64,000 bases of DNA from Wukongibacter sp050859025 (GCF_050859025.1 NZ_CP138200.1:1488001-1552000), one strand, 5' to 3'; counted from the stretch's first letter, positions 36,356-44,215 are shown. The notes: a model not told the origin generated them from the sequence alone. A program made the numbers and translations.

Positions 36356-36646
36356 ATGTCAAGGGAATACATAGACCACCTAAAGCAACTATTCACAGAG
36401 GTACATGAAAACACAATGAAGGATTTGAGGAGCACTGATAAAGAGTATAGTGAGATATTAAGGAGTATTATTGAAGAAAGCAAAAATGTAGAAGGAATAA
36501 TTGATTGCCTCGATGATGAGGATAAAGAATTTTTTTTGAGATATAAAGAGAGGCGTGGGAGAATAGAATGGATTGAAAGAGAGATGCTTTATTTTCAGGG
36601 TCTTAAGGATTGTGTAAAGTTATTGAGATTTCTTGAGATTATATAA
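36356..36646 (+). CDS. Hypothetical helical protein
   Basis: 96 residues from ATG 36356, with AGGGAGG 9 bases upstream. Charged and helical throughout (HLKQLFTEVHENTMKDLRST, ESKNVEGIIDCLDDED). It resembles small phage- or element-borne proteins, but I could not assign a family. Stand-alone. Confidence 0.55.
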   Translation: MSREYIDHLKQLFTEVHENTMKDLRSTDKEYSEILRSIIEESKNVEGIIDCLDDEDKEFFLRYKERRGRIEWIEREMLYFQGLKDCVKLLRFLEII

Positions 36647-36660
36647 TAATTTAATGCCTT

Positions 36661-36921
36661 GTGCTAGTCTCTGTAGCGGGGAATGATGATATTTCATTAA
36701 CAAAGGTTAGAGGATACTGGAGACCGTTTGAAAGTGCAACACCCTTTAATGGAGAGAAAAATGAGATTGATGAGGGTACTGAATGTAAGGTTGAGATAAG
36801 GTGCAAAAGAGAATATGTAAAGGATGCACTAGGTGTTATTAGAAAAATTCACCCATATGAGGAGCCATTAGTAAATATAATTCCACTGGTAAATTGTTAT
36901 TTTATAAATTCTGTTATATAG
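36661..36921 (+). pseudogene. Fragment of a CutA-like/YqfO-insert domain protein
   Basis: 86 codons without a ribosome site. GYWRPFESATPFNGEKNEID followed later by VIRKIHPYEEPLVNIIPL matches the C-terminal half of the YqfO (NIF3 family) middle domain, where GTFRPxxGxxPFIG and HPYEExxxDIYPL are typical. The front half is missing, so this is probably a remnant. Confidence 0.6.
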
Positions 36922-37264
36922 AACGCACTTATAAATCTACATTTTAATTTTTTACGATTTCTATAGTAAGTAATATGATTCTATTCTGTAATATTTTGGT
37001 ATGAAATCTTAGATATGATGTTTTAGAGTTATTTTAATTTTAGAGAGATTATGTTAAAATATAGATGAATATGGGAAATTTTAGATAGGGATTTCTTAAT
37101 GTATCAAAATTGATGGATTGATAGAGTTGTTGGAAATACTAGTGTAAGAGTGATTTTATTATCGAATGGAGATTTTATGAGAATCAGTAAGAAAAAATTA
37201 TGAAAGGCTGTATTTTACTGGGTTTTTAGGAATTGGCTTTTTTGAAGATGTGTATTTTTCAGTG
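36922..37264. other. AT-rich region before CRISPR array 1
   Basis: No gene. It serves as the leader position for array 1 but does not share the leader sequence found before arrays 2-5. Confidence 0.5.
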
Positions 37265-37552
37265 GATGAGCCTTAAAATAGGATGTATTGAAATAAGGTT
37301 TAACAAAAATGAATGCAGTGAATTTAGTTTGATGAACCTTAACATAGGATGTATTGAAATATGGTCATAGTTTCTTCAACACTCTGAGCTATAGCGATGA
37401 ACCTTAACATAGGATGTATTGAAATTTGTATCTTGTAATTCTTTGATATACTCCACTTGGGATGAACCTTAACATAGGATGTATTGAAATTTAAGACCCT
37501 TTTCCTTTGTCATATGTGCTTTCTGATGAACCTTAACATAGGATGTATTTGA
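37265..37552 (+). CRISPR. CRISPR array 1: 5 repeats, 4 spacers (variant repeat)
   Basis: 30-bp repeats at 37265, 37331, 37396, 37461 and 37525. The form here begins GATGAACC instead of ATTGAACC but otherwise equals the shared repeat ending GGATGTATTGAAAT. The first repeat has two changes and the last decays into TTTGATACAG, as at the trailer ends of arrays 3 and 4. Spacers are 34-36 bp. Confidence 0.95.
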
Positions 37553-37564
37553 TACAGAATTTAT

Positions 37565-37620
37565 CTATAAGCTTAATTCATTTAGAAAAATAGTGAATTA
37601 AACTTATAGGTTTGTTTTTT
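37565..37620 (+). terminator. CRISPR-array terminator (after array 1)
   Basis: CTATAAGCTTAATTCA pairs with TGAATTAAACTTATAG and is followed by a T-rich run. The same hairpin follows arrays 3 and 4. Confidence 0.8.
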
Positions 37621-37760
37621 ATTAGACTGTATATTGGCATTGGAGTAAAGCTGTAATTGGTATATATTAAGGGGGCAGACCTACTTGAAATTTAAAAAAA
37701 AGAAATCCCTTTTTGATTTTAGGATCTCCTTTCTGTATTCTATATACTTTCAACAGTCTC

Positions 37761-37798
37761 AAACAACTAGAGAAAACTCTAGTTGTTTGTTCGTTTTA
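37761..37798. terminator. Terminator of the secreted-protein gene at 37799
   Basis: AAACAACTAGAG pairs with CTCTAGTTGTTT, immediately past the minus-strand stop codon. Confidence 0.75.
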
Positions 37799-38512
37799 TT
37801 AATCTGGACAAGTGGTTGATGTTCTAGCTATAAATAAACCGTCACATTGACCACCTAATTTTTTGGGATAAGTTACAGATATCCATTTTCTACCTGTGTA
37901 ATCATCTCCATTACCTTGTAGTAAATAACCTTTTGAGTAGTATACTTTTGGACGAAATTCAAACCATCCATAATGCTCAGGGGGGATATCTACTGAATTT
38001 GTACTGGACACTGTTACGGCTCCTGTCCAAGTATACCCAACGCCTACTTGTACAGCTAGTAACTCAGATGAGTTAACAGATACATTTATACTATGCGATT
38101 GAGTATGTGCACAACTTATACTTTGATTAGCCATAGTATCAGTTTCTGAATCATTATAAAGAGGAACGCTACATCTTTCGGCACTTAAAAATTTTGTTCC
38201 ACTAGATTGTTCATCATATCTAGGATAACTTATTGTAGAAAGAAATCTTTTTGGCTGATAATTTTCAATAGAATCTTTTTCAGCTTCTAAATAATATTCA
38301 ATAGCATTTTCTATGGATATTTCTTCTAGACCATTTTCACTTACTTTGTATATCTTTTGAATTGTAGAAGGGTCTAATTCTTCCAATATTTTTTTTATGA
38401 AGATTTTATCATCTTTGTTGTCTTTGACTGAGGTTTCTGCAAGACTAACTAAGCACATTGATAAACATAAAACTATTGTAAGCAAAAAACTAATTTTTTC
38501 AAAAAAATTCAT
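37799..38512 (-). CDS. Secreted protein of unknown function, beta-rich C-terminal domain
   Basis: 237 residues. Signal peptide KISFLLTIVLCLSMCLVSLA. An acidic helical part (about 30-90) is followed by a beta-rich domain with alternating polar/hydrophobic strands (SHSINVSVNSSELLAVQVGV, GYTWTGAVTVSSTNSVDIPP, YGWFEFRPKVYYSKGYL). This strand pattern occurs in several secreted and pore-forming-toxin-like proteins, but I cannot assign it. Cys in QCDGLFIARTSTTCPD may form a disulfide. AGGAGAGAATTTTC precedes the start on the coding strand. It stands alone between arrays 1 and 2. Confidence 0.75.
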   Translation of the reverse strand: MNFFEKISFLLTIVLCLSMCLVSLAETSVKDNKDDKIFIKKILEELDPSTIQKIYKVSENGLEEISIENAIEYYLEAEKDSIENYQPKRFLSTISYPRYDEQSSGTKFLSAERCSVPLYNDSETDTMANQSISCAHTQSHSINVSVNSSELLAVQVGVGYTWTGAVTVSSTNSVDIPPEHYGWFEFRPKVYYSKGYLLQGNGDDYTGRKWISVTYPKKLGGQCDGLFIARTSTTCPD

Positions 38513-38689
38513 TGAAAATTCTCTCCTTTTTATTGTAGTTTTAATTATATTTAATACAATAGCATGAATTTTAAAAAAAATAATGTATAAAATTGTAAAA
38601 AATATTAAAATTAAGAAAATGTTAATAATTTAATCTAATAAAATCTAGAACCAGCATCTGCTACTAGTTGAAAACTTATTAAACTACAA

Positions 38690-39062
38690 GTGTCAGGCTC
38701 ACTTTAAACTTTATAATATTACAATATATAGGTAAAAGGATATGGCAAGAAAATCAGGAATACATTATAAATTAGCACTTCATGAAAAATGTAATCATGG
38801 TAGAAAAGGTGAATTATATATAGTATGAAATTTAACTTTTCTATAATATGTTCCTCCTGTTTTTTGAGGAAATTTGTTCAAACCAAATTACCAAGTGGAA
38901 TATGTTTTTATTCAGAATGTAAACTAGTAGCTATAAGGGTTTGACGTAGATTTTATAGAGTAAGATCAAAAATCTATGGTTAGCTGGTAAAATATTTAAA
39001 GAAGGTTGGAATTATCACAGTTATAGTATATACTGATAATGTAGAATGTTGATTTTATGAGG
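38690..39062 (+). promoter_or_regulatory. CRISPR leader of array 2 (includes RAYT-like remnant)
   Basis: 370 bp shared with the DNA before array 3, and in part with arrays 4 and 5. The inner 270 bp, from TAGAAAAGGTGAATTATA to TTGATTTTATGAGG, is the common leader. The outer 100 bp begins GTGTCAGGCTCACTTTAAAC and contains a damaged frame MARKSGIHYKLALHEK that looks like the start of a RAYT transposase. 38513-38689 holds nothing else recognisable. Confidence 0.75.
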
Positions 39063-39979
39063 ATTGAACCTTAACATAGGATGTATTGAAATTGGTATAA
39101 CAGTAAAAGTAGAAAGTGATGGAGCTGTATTGAACCTTAACATAGGATGTATTGAAATAGATATCAATGTCCATATTAATTCCGGCGGTGGGGAATTGAA
39201 CCTTAACATAGGATGTATTGAAATCCTAATCCGGCTGCACAAGTTCTTCCTACTATAGATTGAACCTTAACATAGGATGTATTGAAATCGAATGAAAACG
39301 GCATATGTATTCAACGATGGTACATTGAACCTTAACATAGGATGTATTGAAATTTAGATAATAATGATGTGTTTGAGATCTATTATGAATTGAACCTTAA
39401 CATAGGATGTATTGAAATTTTCATCCATTTTCTATACCTCCTCTCGCTAACCTAATTGAACCTTAACATAGGATGTATTGAAATTTAACTAGCACCTTTG
39501 TGCTTACTCTAATTTGCTATATTGAACCTTAACATAGGATGTATTGAAATTTTATAATCTTTTTCTTATTTAAATTCAACATTAAATTGAACCTTAACAT
39601 ATAGAGATTCCAATTTGATAACTAATATATACATTAAAATTTTAGGCTTAATTTCAAGATTTGCAATGATGTATAAATTAATTATCAACCTGGTTTATCT
39701 ATAGGATGTATTGAAATTTAAATATTTTTCTTTTGACAGGTTTATCTCTATTTATTGAACCTTAACATAGGATGTATTGAAATCTATTTACTTTTGCTGC
39801 TCTATCAAAAGCCCAATCCATTGAACCTTAACATAGGATGTATTGAAATGTTGATAGTGCCTTTCCTTCTAACTCCTTAATTGATTGAACCTTAACATAG
39901 GATGTATTGAAATACTCCATTTGGACGAGCCATGATAGGGATACTTTCTATTGAACCTTAACATAGGATGTATTGAAAA
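39063..39979 (+). CRISPR. CRISPR array 2: 13 repeats, 12 spacers, one repeat split by a MITE
   Basis: 30-bp repeat starting ATTGAACCTTAACATAGG and ending ATTGAAAT, at 39063, 39129, 39195, 39259, 39324, 39389, 39455, 39521, 39586 (split), 39754, 39820, 39884 and 39950. Spacers 34-37 bp. Orientation plus, set by the left-hand leader and by the ATTGAAA 3' end that gives the crRNA 5' handle. The usual trailer and terminator are missing; a tandem duplication follows instead. Confidence 0.98.
39600..39703. repeat. 104-bp MITE inserted in a CRISPR repeat
   Basis: TATAGAGATTCC at the left end and GGTTTATCTATA at the right. The repeat text AACATA|GGATG is interrupted so that TA appears on both sides, a TA target duplication. 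Exactly 104 bp including both TAs, as in the other full copies, although the interior has diverged. Confidence 0.9.
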
Positions 39980-39985
39980 TTACTT

Positions 39986-40371
39986 AATTAATGATGGTTA
40001 TTATTTTTTCTATGAAACTTGTGACGAAAATATGATTCCAGCATCATTTAATAATCCTAAAGATTATAATGTTTTTATTCTTGTAAAAGAAAAGGAACTC
40101 CCTAACAATGGAGAAACTGCTTTAGTATTACCAAAAGATAATTTTGCATGTATTCGAAAAGTCCTTTTTACTTAAACTAATTAATGATGGTTATTATTTT
40201 TTCTATGAAACTTGTGACGAAAATATGATTCCAGCATCATTTAATAATCCTAAAGATTATAATGTTTTTATTCTTGTAAAAGAAAAGGAACTCCCTAACA
40301 ATGGAGAAACTGCTTTAGTATTACCAAAAGATAATTTTGCATGTATTCGAAAAGTCCTTTTTACTTAAACA
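39986..40371 (+). repeat. Perfect-looking 193-bp tandem duplication next to array 2
   Basis: Two consecutive units (39986-40178, 40179-40371) encode the same gene fragment (INDGYYFFYETCDENMIPAS, later KELPNNGETALVLPKDN). In the second unit a 74-residue frame (40144-40368) has an ATG but no ribosome site; in the first unit the frame runs out of the last CRISPR repeat. Probably a piece of a lost gene. Family not recognised. Confidence 0.85.
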
Positions 40372-40468
40372 ACATATAAAGAAATAATTCCAGAATGAAA
40401 AAGCCATCTTCAGTTTAAAAGATGAACTTAAAATTGTTAAATAACAAATATAATGATAGAATTGCAAA

Positions 40469-40527
40469 AGACCACTAATTGAGATTTTTGGATTTTAAAT
40501 CCATAAACCTCAATTAGTGGTCTTTTT
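40469..40527 (+). terminator. Strong terminator before the peptide module
   Basis: AGACCACTAATTGAG pairs with CTCAATTAGTGGTCT, followed by TTTTT. It isolates the small module that follows from array 2 transcription. Confidence 0.8.
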
Positions 40528-40546
40528 CCCATCAAAATAGTTTATA

Positions 40547-40555
40547 TGTTATAAT
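40547..40555 (+). promoter_or_regulatory. Extended -10 promoter of the small-peptide gene
   Basis: TGTTATAAT (TGn-TATAAT), with no clear -35. The transcript would start about 40562 and open with a CATCCCC/GGGGGTG hairpin (40561-40582). Confidence 0.55.
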
Positions 40556-40583
40556 ATTTTCATCCCCAAAAGAAAGGGGGTGT

Positions 40584-40598
40584 AGCGTATTGTCTCCA
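40584..40598 (+). repeat. Direct repeat DR-a in the peptide 5' leader
   Basis: AGCGTATTGTCTCCA; 14 of 15 bases match DR-b at 40727-40741. Confidence 0.8.
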
Positions 40599-40616
40599 AA
40601 TACAAAGGAGTACATA

Positions 40617-40685
40617 ATGAAGGTCTTATCAGTTATCGCAGCTTTAATCACAGCAATAGCAACTCTAATCAATGCAGTAAAATAA
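40617..40685 (+). CDS. 22-residue hydrophobic peptide, candidate type I toxin
   Basis: ATG 40617 with AAAGGAG (40604-40610) at ideal spacing and a perfect terminator 8 bases after the stop. The peptide begins MKVLSVIAALITAIATL and ends NAVK: one hydrophobic membrane-spanning stretch with a lysine at each end, as in small membrane toxins. Its 5' leader carries a stem-loop and a direct repeat that recurs in the oppositely transcribed RNA candidate downstream. Similarity to a named toxin family was not established. The evidence for a real gene (ribosome site, promoter, terminator, hydrophobic profile) is good; the toxin role is inference. Confidence 0.72.
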   Translation: MKVLSVIAALITAIATLINAVK

Positions 40686-40692
40686 GCAGTAG

Positions 40693-40720
40693 AAAAGCAG
40701 GTGTATCGGCACCTGCTTTT
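40693..40720. terminator. Bidirectional terminator shared by the peptide mRNA and its convergent RNA
   Basis: AAAAGCAGGTG and CACCTGCTTTT form a perfect 11-bp stem with loop TATCGG. A and T runs on the two sides allow termination in both directions. Confidence 0.85.
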
Positions 40721-40726
40721 CTTGTT

Positions 40727-40741
40727 AGCATATTGTCTCCA
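40727..40741 (+). repeat. Direct repeat DR-b
   Basis: AGCATATTGTCTCCA, matching DR-a at 40584-40598. Confidence 0.8.
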
Positions 40742-40768
40742 GAAGTTATTATACTTCTTTACAATATT

Positions 40769-40797
40769 ATTATACAATATTTAGTTGTTTTATTCAA
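40769..40797 (-). promoter_or_regulatory. Promoter of the candidate antisense RNA
   Basis: On the minus strand, TTGAAT, 17 bases, TATAAT: near-consensus sigma-A promoter directed towards the peptide gene. Confidence 0.7.
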
Positions 40798-40850
40798 AAT
40801 AAAACTATAAATAAGTCTGAGAAAAATCACTCCGTATATATAAGGGGGGG

Positions 40851-41220
40851 CAGACTCACTTTAAACTTTATGATATGACAATGTATAGGTAAAAGGATAT
40901 GGAAAAAAAATCAGTAATACATTATAAATTAGCACTTCATGAAAAATGGAATCATAGTAGAAAAGGTGAATTATATATAGTATGAAATTTAACTTTTCTA
41001 TTCTATGTCTATTTCTACTCTTGGAGAAAATTTGTTCAAACCAAATTACCAAGTGGAATATACTTTTATTCAGAATGTAAACTAGTAGCTATAAGGGTTT
41101 GACGTAGATTCTATAGAGTAAGGTCAAAAATCTATGGTTAGCTGGTAAAATATTTAAAGAAGGTTGGAATTATCACAGTTATAGTATATACTGATAATGT
41201 AGAATGTTGATTTTATGAGG
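40851..41220 (+). promoter_or_regulatory. CRISPR leader of array 3
   Basis: Near-copy of 38690-39062, including the outer RAYT-like remnant (CAGACTCACTTTAAAC) and the inner common leader ending GATTTTATGAGG. Confidence 0.8.
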
Positions 41221-42103
41221 ATTGAACCTTAACATAGGATGTATTGAAATTTAACTAGCACTTTTGTCTTTCTCTTTTTCTTGTATATTGAACCTTAACA
41301 TAGGATGTATTGAAATTGCTTTAATTCTCCTATGGTTGTTTTAGTTCTTCCATTGAACCTTAACATAGGATGTATTGAAATAGTTTTGTTATTACCATTA
41401 GTTCCTCCTTTATAACTATTGAACCTTAACATAGGATGTATTGAAATTCTATTGCCTTAATGATTACTTCGCAATCAACATCAATTGAACCTTAACATAG
41501 GATGTATTGAAATTATTTATATACTGTGTAACAAACCACATGAATTCTTATTGAACCTTAACATAGGATGTATTGAAATGTTATTGTTATAACTCTCCCT
41601 TTTTCGTCCACTTCATATTGAACCTTAACATAGGATGTATTGAAATGATTTTAGGATTTGTTCGTTATCAACTGATTGAATCATTGAACCTTAACATAGG
41701 ATGTATTGAAATTCTAATTCGTCCCATGTGAGTGTTCTTGCATCTAATTGAACCTTAACATAGGATGTATTGAAATCTAAGTTTCTTTTCTCGCCTAACA
41801 CCATCTTTGTCATTGAACCTTAACATAGGATGTATTGAAATTTTCTATCGGTTGACAAGGGAAAAGGTGTGGCAGCCATTGAACCTTAACATAGGATGTA
41901 TTGAAATCGGAATAATCATAGATGAACTTGCAGCAATTAAAAATTGAACCTTAACATAGGATGTATTGAAATAGTAAATCATAATTCCAAGGCAATAGTT
42001 CTCTTAGCATTGAACCTTAACATAGGATGTATTGAAATATTTTTTTTATTGTATCGTATTGATGATATAGAGCATTGAACCATAACATAAGATGTATTCG
42101 ATA
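41221..42103 (+). CRISPR. CRISPR array 3: 14 repeats (last degenerate), 13 spacers
   Basis: Repeats at 41221, 41287, 41352, 41418, 41484, 41550, 41617, 41683, 41747, 41812, 41878, 41943, 42009 and a decayed one at 42074 (ATTGAACCATAACATAAG). Spacers 34-37 bp, many reading as the reverse complement of coding sequence. Same orientation as array 2. Confidence 0.98.
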
Positions 42104-42120
42104 CAGAATTTATCTACAAG

Positions 42121-42175
42121 ACTATAAGCTTAATTCATTTAGCAAAATAGTGAATTAAGCTTATAGGCTTGTTTT
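42121..42175 (+). terminator. CRISPR-array terminator (after array 3)
   Basis: CTATAAGCTTAATTCA pairs perfectly with TGAATTAAGCTTATAG, followed by a T run; same hairpin as after arrays 1 and 4. Confidence 0.85.
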
Positions 42176-42302
42176 TTTTATTAGGCTGTATAGTGGCATT
42201 GGAGTAAAGCTGTAATTGGTATAGATTGTAATGGTTTAAAAGTTATTATAATTCTCTACTTGCATAACAAAGAAGTATAGGTAAAATATCAAATTATATC
42301 AC

Positions 42303-42412
42303 TATAGATAACCAACGGCAATGTTCAAAATATTCATCTAAAAAATGTTTAAATGTTCATTATTTTTCGATGAATATTTTAAACATCGACACATCAACGT
42401 TGGTTATCTATA
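42303..42412. repeat. 110-bp MITE-like palindrome of a second family
   Basis: TATAGATAACCAACG at the left and CGTTGGTTATCTATA at the right are perfect 15-bp inverted repeats. Inner arms ATGTTCAAAATATTCATC and GATGAATATTTTAAACAT also pair. TA at both ends suggests the same target rule as the 104-bp family. Confidence 0.8.
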
Positions 42413-42636
42413 TATATGAAAAAAAATATAAATTCTATCTTTATTTTTTATATGGAGAAACAGGAAGGAATATTTTTAAATTACATTTTTTTCTATTTCT
42501 TACAAATTTCTTAAATTTGTATTTAAATACATATTTAGACATTTATTTCATATTTCTTGTGATAGTATCTCTATGTGCACATAAAGATTTAGTTGCAACT
42601 TGAATTATTTTCTAAATACGAAAGGAGTTTTTAGTA

Positions 42637-43068
42637 ATGAAACAAAAGATGTTAAGTTTCTTATTAGTACTTACTGTATTAGCAGTTATGTGTATTCCTG
42701 CTTTTGCGGACAGTGAAAACTGGGACTTTACAATGAAGTACAGAGAGGTAAATGGGAAAAACAATAATGAGATTCACAAATTATCTAAAGGCACTATGGA
42801 AATAGATGGTTCTATGTGGGTATATAAAAAAGGTTCAGGACATACACCTACTCCCGCAAAAGTTTATGTTTACGTTTATGAAGATGTATCAGGAAAAGAT
42901 CGAAAAGTAGGTAGTTTTACAGTACAGCCATATTCTACTTTAGATAAAGCAAAATCATTTTCTAAAGATTTTGGAAAACAGACCGCTGGTGATTATTATT
43001 TAATTTTTGCTAAATCTCAAGATGACTATAATGACATTAAGGGTGAAGGAAAACTAAAAACAAACTAA
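42637..43068 (+). CDS. Small secreted protein of unknown function
   Basis: 143 residues, ATG 42637, AAAGGAG 8-14 bases upstream. Signal peptide KMLSFLLVLTVLAVMCIPAFA with cleavage after AFA. The mature 118 residues form one beta-rich domain (GSMWVYKKGSG, KVYVYVYEDVSGKDRK, AGDYYLIFAKS). The general look is of secreted bacteriocin- or adhesin-like small proteins, but no family can be named. It sits between arrays 3 and 4 with its own hairpin terminator (43090-43125, AACCTCATAA/TTATGAGGTT). Confidence 0.72.
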   Translation: MKQKMLSFLLVLTVLAVMCIPAFADSENWDFTMKYREVNGKNNNEIHKLSKGTMEIDGSMWVYKKGSGHTPTPAKVYVYVYEDVSGKDRKVGSFTVQPYSTLDKAKSFSKDFGKQTAGDYYLIFAKSQDDYNDIKGEGKLKTN

Positions 43069-43139
43069 GAAAATCAATTTATTTTTTAAAGTAACCTCAT
43101 AATTATGAGGTTACTTTAAAAAATATATATTGTAAAATA

Positions 43140-43243
43140 TATAGAGATTCCAGTCAAAACTTTAATTTATACACATCAAAAATCCTCAGAAGCGCCAGAG
43201 ATTTTGATATGTATAAATTAAGATTTACTTGGAACTCTCTATA
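43140..43243. repeat. 104-bp MITE, copy upstream of the VanZ-like gene
   Basis: Begins TATAGAGATTCC and ends GGAACTCTCTATA, with inner AATTTATACACATCAAAA and TTTTGATATGTATAAATT arms. Nearly identical in layout to the copy at 59829. Confidence 0.88.
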
Positions 43244-43270
43244 AATAAATAATAAAGGAGAATTATGTAG

Positions 43271-43864
43271 ATGATAGATTTTGATATAGTAACTATAATT
43301 ATAGGCATATTAATATTGGCAGTTTTATGTAGTTATATTAAGTTTGCAACAAAAAAGGCAAATATATATTTGTTTTTTTTCTCTATTTTTTATATATATT
43401 TGATATATGTACTTAAATATACAATATTTCCGATACCTTTAGATATGGCTGAAGTATTTAAGGATAATTCTGTATTTACAGATGGTATCAATGTAATTCC
43501 TTTGAAAAATATATCTTTTCAATCTTTGTTAGAAAAACAAGTACTTTATAATATATTACTATCTGTTCCTTTTGGTTTTGGAATTGCTTTTATAACAAAA
43601 ATTACTAAGAAGAAATTGCTTCTTGTAAGTGTTCTTTTCGGAATTATTGTAGAAAGTTTACAACTTTTAGTCTCTTTATATTTAGAATATACTTATAGAA
43701 TCATAGATATTAATGATATAATATTTAACTTTATGGGCGTAATTGTTGGTTATTGCATTTTCAAATTTTTCTCTATACTTCTAATTAAATTTGTAGATAA
43801 AAACAATTTCAAACTGGATGCATTTTCAAGTTACATATACAATATTAGTAAGGAGAGTTTCTAA
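43271..43864 (+). CDS. VanZ-like family membrane protein
   Basis: 197 residues, ATG 43271 behind AAAGGAGAATT. Four or five transmembrane segments; the VanZ-like signatures are visible: YTIFPIPLD after the second helix, NVIPLKNI, then NILLSVPFGFGIAFI and a late SLQLLV / RIIDINDIIFNFMGVIVGY block. VanZ proper raises teicoplanin resistance, but most homologues have no proven role. It stands between two CRISPR arrays just downstream of a MITE. Confidence 0.85.
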   Translation: MIDFDIVTIIIGILILAVLCSYIKFATKKANIYLFFFSIFYIYLIYVLKYTIFPIPLDMAEVFKDNSVFTDGINVIPLKNISFQSLLEKQVLYNILLSVPFGFGIAFITKITKKKLLLVSVLFGIIVESLQLLVSLYLEYTYRIIDINDIIFNFMGVIVGYCIFKFFSILLIKFVDKNNFKLDAFSSYIYNISKESF

Positions 43865-43909
43865 TCTTATGTTTTTATATAAAAAACCGATATAATGGAT
43901 TTAGGTTAA

Positions 43910-44215
43910 GTTGAACCTTAGCATAGGATGTACTGTGAAACATGTAATCATGGTAGAAAAGATGAATTATCATAGTATGAAATTTGACCTTTCTATAATA
44001 TGTTCCTCCTGTTTTTTTGAGGAAATTTGTTCAAACCAAATTACCAAGTGGAATATACTTTTATTCAGAATGTAAACTAGTAGCTATAAGGGTTTGACGT
44101 AGATTTTATAGAGTAAGGGCAAAAATCTATGGTTAGCTGGTAAAATATTTAAAGAAGGTTGGAATTATCACAGTTATAGTATATACTGATAATGTAGAAT
44201 GTTGATTTTATGAGG
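43910..44215 (+). promoter_or_regulatory. Degenerate repeat fused to a shortened CRISPR leader (array 4)
   Basis: 43910-43936 reads GTTGAACCTTAGCATAGG then GTACTG, a decayed repeat, and is joined directly to leader sequence that starts part-way (ATGTAATCATGGTAGAAAA). The inner leader to 44215 matches arrays 2 and 3. The joint looks like a recombination scar. Confidence 0.75.

Larger units (their letters stand above)
40690..40762 (-). ncRNA. Candidate antisense/antitoxin RNA convergent to the peptide gene
   Basis: Driven by the minus-strand promoter at 40769-40797 and ending at the shared terminator, it would be about 70 nt. It contains the complement of DR-b, so it can pair both with the terminator loop of the peptide mRNA and with DR-a in its leader. 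This is the layout of the par (Fst) type I system. Predicted only. Confidence 0.55.

Noticed and set aside
39064..39258. Open frame across array 2 with repeated NLNIGCIEI units
   Set aside because: It is translation of the CRISPR repeat itself; no ribosome site, and it breaks when spacer length changes phase. The same holds for minus-strand frames at 39021-39242 and 44463-44645.
40144..40368. 74-residue protein in the tandem duplication
   Set aside because: The ATG lies in the end of the previous unit, no ribosome site is present, and the first unit gives a different start, so it is more likely a duplicated gene fragment than a gene.
42370..42603. 77-codon hydrophobic frame before the small secreted protein
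   Set aside because: Starts inside the 110-bp palindrome, lacks a ribosome site and consists of AT-rich low-complexity codons; probably the promoter region of the gene at 42637.
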